A stretch of DNA of 64,000 bases, taken from NCBI RefSeq assembly GCF_021134715.1, contig NC_060027.1:4774001-4838000 (forward strand), written 5' to 3'. The stretch is from Daphnia pulex. Its lineage: Eukaryota > Arthropoda > Branchiopoda > Diplostraca > Daphniidae. The stretch's first letter is position 1. Each line of letters begins with the position of its first letter. A program made the position numbers and the translations under genes. This document shows positions 56,360 through 64,000 of the stretch, piece by piece. Below the pieces are notes generated by a model. It ran no database searches. It was not told the DNA's origin and worked only from the letters and a program-made list of their open reading frames with translations.

Positions 56360-58752
56360 TTACATTCCGTTGTATGCAGGTCCGCCACCTCCTTCGGGAG
56401 CGACCCAATTGATGTTTTGACTGGGATCTTTGATGTCACATGTTTTACAGTGAATGCAGTTTTGGGCGCTAATTTGAAACTTTTTACCCTGTACATCTTC
56501 CGTTGGCACGTATTCGTAAACACCTGGATTAAGAATAATTTGAATCAAGACTACGTCATTACAACAAGTTGGAAAATTTTTTTACCAGCAGGGCAAAAGC
56601 GACCTTCTGGACCATCAAATACAGTTAGATTTTGCTTGATTTGGATCGTGTCGTCCATCAGAGTCAAATGAGGCGGTTGATCACCTTCGTGGTTCGTTCC
56701 TGTTAAGGCCACTGAAGTCAGTAAATCAAAAGTAATTTTTCCATCTGGCTTGGGGTAATCAATGGGCTGGCATTGAGCGGCTGGTTTTAGCTTTCGATGA
56801 TCGGCTCCTACGAACAAAAACGTGGTTATCTATCTGTTTAAAGCCAATATTTTCAAGAGAGTCTACCGTGATGCGTCAAAGTCCAAGGCTCTTTCCCTCG
56901 ACCGCGAACATAAAAAAGGCCAGTGTATAAAAGCCCGCCATATAATCCGAGCGAAGAGCTAAACGACGGCCTCACATTTCTGACGCTTTGGAGTTCATTC
57001 CACACGCAACTGTTGCGAATGCGCTCCTCGTAGACAACGGGGTTGATGCCAACCGTTTCTTGCGGGATTTCGCTGTTTATGGTGTCAAATATACTTTCAG
57101 CTGCTAACATGGCACTCTTCATAGCGTTATGTGTTCCTTTGATTTTCGGGACATTCATAAATCCAGGTAAACAGCCAGCCAAGCAACCTCCCGGGAAAGT
57201 CAATTTGGGAATTGATTGCAAACCTCCTTCGAGGGCACGAGCTCCATAACTAATCCTAATGGAAAACGATAATCAATTAAGTGGAAATGAAAATTTAAAA
57301 GGGATTATACCTTTTCGCTCCTTCTAATATCGGTTTAACGGAAGGGTGAAGTTTCCATCGCTGGAATTCTTTGTACGGGCTAATAAATGGGTTACGGTAG
57401 TCAAGTCCAATAACGAGGCCCATAGCTATCAGAGGGGTCTTGTTTTCATCAGTTACGTGGTAAAGGAATGATCCTCCGTATGTCGTTCTCTCCTACAACC
57501 ATACAAGAAGAATTAAGTAGTACGTATGTTTAGACAGGAGAGTTAGTTCAATACATACCAATGACCAGTCGACAGTGTGTTCTATCCTTCCTGGATGATG
57601 CTTAGCGGGATCAATTTCCCACAATTCTTTCAACCCAATTGCATACGTTTGTGGCTCACATTCGGTGCGTAAGTTGAATTTTTTGTAAATTCCTTTGGCC
57701 AAGTGGCCATGGCAACCCTCGGCAAAGATTGTGCATTTAGCGTGTAACTCCATGCCTCTGGCAAATGTATCCTATTTGAGGAATAAATTAACATTAAGAA
57801 TGTAACGTTCGAAAAGAGCGGAGTTGACATTTGGATTCATTACCTTGGGAGAACCATCTTTTGCTATACCAACATCGTTAGTGGCGATACCTTTAACACT
57901 ACCGTCTTCATGGTAAAGAACTTCAGATGCTGCTATGCCAGGATAAATTTCAACACCCAACTCTTCCGCTTGAGAAACTCAACCTCTGAACAAACTAGCC
58001 TAGTCTCACAATCATGGCATGATTATGCATTGGCAAACCTAGACATAGCACACATAAGAACTCAACAACAGCAGCTAATTGGTTTAAAGTCTTAAATTAC
58101 CAGGAAATATAGGTAGTGGAACTCTGCTTTTCAGTTAAAAAAGAGCAAATTTATCTTCAGTAACAGGAGTGTGAAGTCAGGAATTAATTCATTTAAGGCC
58201 CCAAGTTCCAAACAAGCTCCAGATAATGTATGTCCGCCTGATATCACATATTATGTAATCCAACATTTAAACTGAACTTGGGTTAATCAGGTGTCACAAT
58301 CTAGTACCTATTTCTGCAGCTTTTTCAACAACACAAACTCTCATTTCTTTCTCATGCTGTGCAGCAAGTTGCTTTAGTCGTATTGCAGCAGACATACCAG
58401 CAGGTCCACCACCAACAATAACAACATCAACCTCATCTACTGCTCTTTCCATGTCCACACCTGGTGAATATTAATTAACAAACTGAACTGCTATTTCACT
58501 TATTTAAACGAGATTTATTTTCATAAGCTAGATTTATATACCTTCCCATCGTGCATCCTTTTCTCTTGGATGGACGGTATAATGGGTCGTAATTTTAGGG
58601 AAAGACTGTTCTGTCCATGAATACAAACGTTTAAAAACTAAACCACCGTTTCGTCCTGGATAATTTAAATTTAAATATTTGAACTGTTAAATAATAGCTC
58701 TTCAGAATATTTTACCATTGTGCAGTGATCGTAAAACAAGACCGGGAACCAT
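56360..58752 (-). pseudogene. ETFDH: ETFDH pseudogene (duplicated copy)
   Basis: All ten exons of the intact ETFDH gene can be traced in order. The last exons are open and almost unchanged (FeS exon with NCIHCKTC). The copy is broken in the FAD domain: a 22-bp deletion at 58177/58178 lies between AGT microrepeats in exon 4, a 2-bp loss follows near 58125, and exon 5 is scrambled at about 57975-58020, where the codons after GGCCAT are lost. Each of these shifts the frame. The high identity of introns and late exons points to a fairly recent DNA-level duplication, not retrocopying. Confidence 0.93.
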
Positions 58753-59699
58753 TTTTGTCAACAACTTAGTACAAACAAAATCGCAATCTGGTGTAGAAGC
58801 AGACGACGCGGACTCGCTGAGTCAACATATCTTATTATGCAATAACTCTGGGAAAAAATGCTAGGGTTTTTCCATAAGGAGGAGTGGTCATTTTAAAGAT
58901 GGAACTTCTCTCTAGGTTATAAAATCCCAAGGGCCTACGTCCCAGAGAGCCTACGTGACGTTTGGACAAGCAAATGATAACGGTCGTCGACTCTTATTCG
59001 GAGACCTCACGTCCGCTCACGTCCACCACCAAAGCGCTAAGCGTTATAAACAGAAATCGTAATCTCTTATATTTATAGGTCACCAAGAACTTGTATATTG
59101 AACAAAACACATTAAATGTCTGTTACAAGTATCTATTAAAGGGAGAAGAATCAAGATTAAGTGGGCTAAAGGCTGGCTAAAGATGAATGTCAGTTTTTAC
59201 TATCCGTTACTATCACACTGTGTCTTTACTTTTCGCCATTGGAAAGCCCGTAATATGTTTGCATTCAACAAATAAACGAAAATGTGATAAATAAGAATAT
59301 GTGCGGCGCATACACAAATTTTTCTTACTTAAATACAGTTTTTTGTTTACCAAAATAAATTAATTTTCGAAACACAGGCGCTAGTTGCGTCATTCGTGGA
59401 AAATATTGAATTGTTTATTACATCAGCAAATAGGGAGGTTAAATGCTCTTTCCGTTATTGCGTGTTCAACCAGCAATCTCTCTTTGATTAAAAATGGTTG
59501 CCTAATTTAATTGCTTTAGCTACAGTCAGACGATATTATAAAATCGTACGCTCAAATATTTTTTAGTAGCCTATTATGCAAGGTATTACGCATTTAAAAA
59601 TTTTAACTGATACATTTTCAATCTTTATTTTAGTTTCAACAGAAAATCCAAGATTTTTTTTTCACCGGGTACCTACAACTGCAGTTGTCGACACCACAC

Positions 59700-61776
59700 T
59701 TAAATCGCGTTAACAAAAGCCTTGATCCCGTTCCACGTTTCGATTGCTGTCGGAACTATTTGATCAGGCGGCAATTGGAAGCCGTAAGTTCCATCGTCAC
59801 GTAACTCAATTGTATACGAGTGAACCACTCCTTCAGCCTCGTAATAATAATCAGTGGTGACCCCCGATCCGACATCTATAAAGTAGAACAGCAACAAATT
59901 ACCTCACGCCAATTAAGATATCTGCTGATGAATTCTTTATATAGCCTACACACTATTACAAAAGTGAAACTTACAGAGAGCGGTGGCGAAGCTGCCATAT
60001 GTGTACTGAGTCCCATAAACAGCAGTAATTGCATTGACACCTATTTCCATGGCACGCAGCTGAATTAAGGAATATGGAAATGTTAAAAAAGATCTGCATT
60101 ACAGCAATTTAAGCCGTTTAAAACGAATCACCATTTCAGCGTATTCTGGTGGGAATTCAGTGGAATAACCGTAAGGAGAAAGCCACTGTTGGTCGTATGA
60201 ATGAACGGAGATGGCCGATTTGACTCTTCCGCGGTCGGCGGCGATTAAATCCTTCGGAGTGGCGCACGAAATTAGTATTTAAATTTGATTCAAACAAACA
60301 AATAGGGAATCCTTTTAATGATAAAATTACCTACCCTAATTGCGCAGGACTCTAGCTCAGAAAACGCAACTTCTCCACTGTAAGCTGATAAAACATAGAT
60401 AATGTTAGGTAGAAATTAAAATGCAATTAAAATCAAAGTAATGCAATAAAATTAAAAAAAAAAAGTAAAATAAAATTTTCTTTTTACTAGTAGAGCATGG
60501 TGAATCAGAGCTACCACTCGAGCCACCAAAACCAATCAGAAAGTTGCGGTTGACATCGACACCGCGACAAGTTGACCCGTTGTTGAAAACGCGATTTTTC
60601 CTCCACAATCGGTCCTTGGAAAAATTTAATTTCAGAAAAGAAAAGTCACACATTGTTCAGTGTGAGCAAAATAATAGCCACACTAACGTTACTCCAGGTG
60701 TATGCGTATCCATCTGGATTTGCGATTGGAACAAATTTCCAATCATATTGATCAACGAGTGCAGTGATCTCCGAATCTGAACCATATCCGGATGTTATCT
60801 AAAAAGAAAATACATTGATAAACGTGATTATGTGTCGCCCTAAAATATTTTAATAATTCAAGCGCGTTAGTTGAATTTAAAAAATTAATAATTCAAAAAT
60901 TGAAATTAATAAATAAGATCATTGGAAAATGGTTAACCTGATCTATAATCCAAATGCAAGTAGCGGCGGTGATCCATTCTCTTGCATGCATGTTGCATTC
61001 GAAAAAGAGGACGGTTTTATTAGCGGAAAGATCACTGCTGATTATTGTTTGAACAATATCACGACCCTCTTGACTTGAACCTCCAATTTTGGTCGAAACT
61101 AACGCATTTGTGTTAGCTAGATCAGCCAAATAAGCCATCACCTGTGCAAAATACATAATAAGTCATGCATCATTTTCTGGGCAAAAAGTGAATTTTTACC
61201 TCTTCGTATGTGTGATAATTTTCGAGATCAATGGCCTTATTGCCATTGTAGAGTGCACGGCGGAGAGCGATGTTCTGTTGTTCCTGTCGTTCCATCTCGC
61301 CCAGATTGGCGATTTGAATTTTGTGAAAAATGTTCATGTCCCTTAAAGTTTGGACAACGGAACTGTACCTGTTAGGAAAATTATTAAAATATATGCCTGT
61401 ATGTATTGGTCATAGCAATGCTATTTAGCAATTTAACAGTATGCATTGTACCATTCGGGACTGACGTGAATGTCAACAAATTTGCCGATCTTGGTCGGAA
61501 GGAACCAGAAATAAACGAAGTTAATGGATTGCGTGGACCAGTCTTTCAATACTTCCAATTGTTCCGTTGTCGTAGGAAAGGCTCGGATTACCACATGCCT
61601 TCATCAGCAATAAATGAAAGCTTTTTGAAATACTCGGACATTTAACAATAACAAATTGCAGAAGTAAATAATAATATCTCTTCTTTGATAGTAAATTAAT
61701 ACCCGTTGTAATCAATTTTGGCCGCAGCTGCGATGGACAGCAGCAATCCACAATACATCGCAATGGGGATCTTCAT
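59700..61776 (-). CDS. M14A zinc metallocarboxypeptidase, CPA-like (copy 1)
   Basis: A secreted digestive-type carboxypeptidase that removes C-terminal residues. Ten exons: 61776-61703, 61598-61452, 61368-61200, 61141-60938, 60798-60688, 60614-60488, 60384-60335, 60251-60132, 60059-59975 and 59875-59700; 420 aa, the normal prepro length. Signal peptide at about 1-19 (MYCGLLLSIAAAA core), then an activation peptide of ~90 residues. Zinc ligands are H182 and E185 (MHAREW) and H311 (SVHSY). The catalytic Glu is E386 (YTIELRDDGTYGF). [10 protein letters not shown] and GVDVNRNF are present, and a Cys pair is likely. The specificity position just before HSYTIELRD is Val (EGVVHS), which fits A-type preference for hydrophobic residues rather than the Asp of B-type enzymes. 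Same strand and exon plan as the next gene. Confidence 0.95.
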
Positions 61777-62602
61777 TTCTTTTGTTTTTCTTTTTACACT
61801 GAACTAATCACGACTGCGAAACAAAAAACACAAAAGTCGAAACTGAATTGTTTGGAAATTGTAAGTTATAGGACATATCCCATCGATCACCTTGAGAACC
61901 TTATCTTTCACTTTTACGTTTTACCTGTCGTCGTACAAATCGTGAGTCGATAGCCTGCTACTGACAACTGAGTAACAATTATAAAAATATGTTGCCTATG
62001 TCCCAGAGTTAACCAAAAAGACGAAGCTTTTGAAAATGGATATTCGAAATAAAAGTTGTGCGGCACATTTAATTTGTTACATATGTAGAACACGGTTGTG
62101 CAAGATGCGTTGCATTTTATATTATATAATTATGAATTACGAACACAAAATATACTCTTATCTATTTTTCTGTCTTCTTTTTTATGTCGTGGTGTCTTTC
62201 AACTTCATACACGGGACTGCTGACCTGACAACAAACCAAAAAGCAAAATTTACACTTATCAACAAGTAACCAGCAAACAACACTACAACAGTTATCAGCT
62301 AAAAAAAAACAGTCTGCAATAATATTTGAAATCATAAACGTAAAAAAAATATGTAAATGTACCATACAGTACTGATTTTTGAACATTATATTCAACCAGC
62401 GATATTAACCATAAACGACGAGTGTTCACCACAAACGAGAGAAAGAGGTTGCTGTTCTAACATAATATTGTATTTATTTCTTCATGAAAATAGGTTTCAA
62501 AAGTAGCGAAAAATAGCATTTTATTCCCGCCGCATTAGACCGACATCGAAATATATTCTCTCGCATGTGGATAATTTCTTAATTTGCGAAGCTGTGCATC
62601 AC
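61777..62602. other. Spacer between the tandem carboxypeptidases
   Basis: About 830 bp holding the promoter of copy 1 and the 3' end of copy 2. Open frames near 62030-62395 are AT-rich and not supported. No repeat or RNA gene is seen. Confidence 0.5.
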
Positions 62603-64000
62603 TTAGATTGCGTTGATCATTGCTTTCAGTCCGTTCCATGTTTCGATGGCCGTCGGCACAATTTGATCAGGGGGCAACTGGAAGCCATAGGTTCCTGAGT
62701 CACGAAGTTCAATGGTGTAGGAATGAACGATCCCTTCATTTTCGTAATAATGATCAGTGGTCACGCCAGAAGCAATATCTGGAAAATAATTGGAATTTTT
62801 TAAAATTAATTCCGTCTTATTAGTCTAAAAACTATTCACGAAAAAGACTCAAACTCCTCACAAATGGTAACTGCAGTGTTTCCGTACGTGTACTTAGTCC
62901 CGTAAGTAGCTGTCAACGCACCGACGGCGATTTCCATTGCACGGAACTGACGAGAAAAATAATTTATAATCACAACATGTATTTGAAACCGAAAATATTT
63001 CGATCACATTTTAAATTTTACCAAATTTTACCATTTCGGGGTATTCTGGAGGCAAATCAGTGGTGTAACCATAAGCTGACAAAAACATTTGAGAGTAGGA
63101 GTGCATGGACACAGCTGTTTTCACTCTCCCGCGGTCAGCGGCAATAAGGTCCTTTAATTAAAAATCGAGATAAGAAATTAAGATCCATGGATTTCATGCA
63201 TAGAATTTTCGTACAATTAATAATTTCTGAAAAATAAAAAAAAAATTACTTACTCTGAGTGCGCTAGACTCTTTCTCGGAAAATGCAACATTTCCTCGGA
63301 AAGCTAATCACAGAGAAATGTTGTAAATTCTGGAATAAAGAATGTCAATCTACAACTATTGAAAACAATTTATACTATTGGAACAGGGATCGCCTGATGA
63401 TCCAGTACCGCCAAACCCAGCTAGAAAGTTGCGATTGACATCTACACCAATACACGTGGAACCGTTGTTAACGATGCGAGTTTTTCTCCAATTACGATCC
63501 TATGCTTTTAGATTTTTAATTCAGTTAGAATAAGATATTTTCACACATTTTCAGGCAGTTTTTATCAAGTCTATTTACTTACGGTGTTCCAGGTATAAGC
63601 GTATCCATCTGGATTGGCAATAGGAATGAATTTCCAATCATATTGATCGACGAGCGCAGTAATTTCAGGATCGGATCCGTATCCACTTGTAATCTATGCA
63701 CATAAAAGTTTAGAAAATATTCAATTTCACAGTTTGATAAAACTAAAGATCCAATCGGTTTTATCAAGGAGAGGAGCTATTAAGGGACATCAGAAAAAAT
63801 ATTCTACTCATGCATAAAATACCTGATCAATAATCCAAATGCAAGTGGCACCGGTAATCCACTCACGGGCATGTATATTGCAGTCGAAGAAATGGACGGG
63901 TTTATTGGCAGAAAGGTCACTGCTAATAATTGCTTGGACAATATCGCGACCCTCTTCACTTGTACCTCCAGTCTTGAGTGAAACTATCGGATTGGTGTTA
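62603..64000 (-). CDS. M14A zinc metallocarboxypeptidase, CPA-like (copy 2, partial)
   Basis: Tandem paralogue of the previous gene, cut by the right edge of the window. Exons seen: beyond 64000 to 63823, 63693-63583, 63499-63376, 63303-63254, 63151-63032, 62946-62862 and 62778-62603. Phases and most lengths equal those of copy 1. The first zinc site (IHAREW), [19 protein letters not shown], the third zinc His (SMHSYSQ) and the catalytic [13 protein letters not shown] are all intact. The specificity position is Ile (EGIVHS), again A-type. The signal and activation peptides lie outside the window. It probably encodes a second secreted digestive enzyme from a local duplication. Confidence 0.95.

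Larger units (their letters stand above)
55454..59553. repeat. Segmental duplication, copy B
   Basis: Direct repeat of 38740-42887, 16.7 kb away. Colinear along its length, with scattered substitutions and small indels. It includes the LAP1 3' part, the ETFDH pseudogene and the shared upstream flank. The right end is more decayed than the middle. Confidence 0.95.

Noticed and set aside
1-64000. CRISPR arrays, bacterial operons or rRNA genes
   Set aside because: The window is intron-rich eukaryotic DNA; no regular spaced repeats or rRNA-like stretches were seen. The tandem arrays lack unique spacers.

Overview
This is a eukaryotic nuclear window. Genes are intron-rich, most introns are about 60-100 bp with GT..AG ends, genes lie close together on both strands, and the flanking DNA is AT-rich. 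This gene style, the small introns and the protein types suggest an arthropod, most likely a branchiopod crustacean of the Daphnia kind. The organism is an inference. All exon borders below were set by eye from splice consensus plus reading-frame continuity.

Left part (1-42.1 kb), mostly ordinary conserved genes: the 5' end of V-ATPase subunit a (-); an intron-containing histone H2B-like protein with a long acidic tail (-); ISCU (+); ARL13B (-); a CENP-E/kinesin-7 motor of about 2,337 aa (-); a tandem pair of ~590-bp inverted-repeat elements (17.0-18.2 kb); a secreted protein of unknown function (-); DIS3L2 (-); VPS52 (+); a GT32-like glycosyltransferase (+); a possible solo LTR next to a tRNA-like box; CTR9 with a Ser/Arg-rich tail (-); an intronless LAP1-type torsin activator (+); and ETFDH (-). 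Three gene pairs are head-to-head and may share promoters: H2B-like/ISCU, DIS3L2/VPS52 and CTR9/LAP1.

Middle part (42.9-51.8 kb), repeat-rich with no complete gene: a small ORF, three decayed ~750-bp tandem units, an orphan TRPC-type exon, a second copy of the inverted-repeat pair that is split by a young 2.7-kb LTR element lacking recognisable gag/pol, and a broken TRMT13 zinc-finger fragment.

Right part (51.8-64 kb): a spinster-type transporter (+) with a duplicated, apparently mutually exclusive exon and several lesions; a direct segmental duplication (55.45-59.55 kb) carrying a truncated LAP1 and an ETFDH pseudogene copied from 38.74-42.89 kb; and two tandem M14 zinc carboxypeptidases (-), the second running off the right edge.

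The genes do not form one pathway. They cover organelle acidification, Fe-S assembly, mitochondrial electron transfer, cilia, mitosis, RNA decay, endosome-to-Golgi tethering, transcription elongation and digestion. The most interesting material is the H2B-like protein, the nested mobile elements with a preserved empty site, the duplicated spinster exon, and the pseudogene-rich block between the two ETFDH copies.
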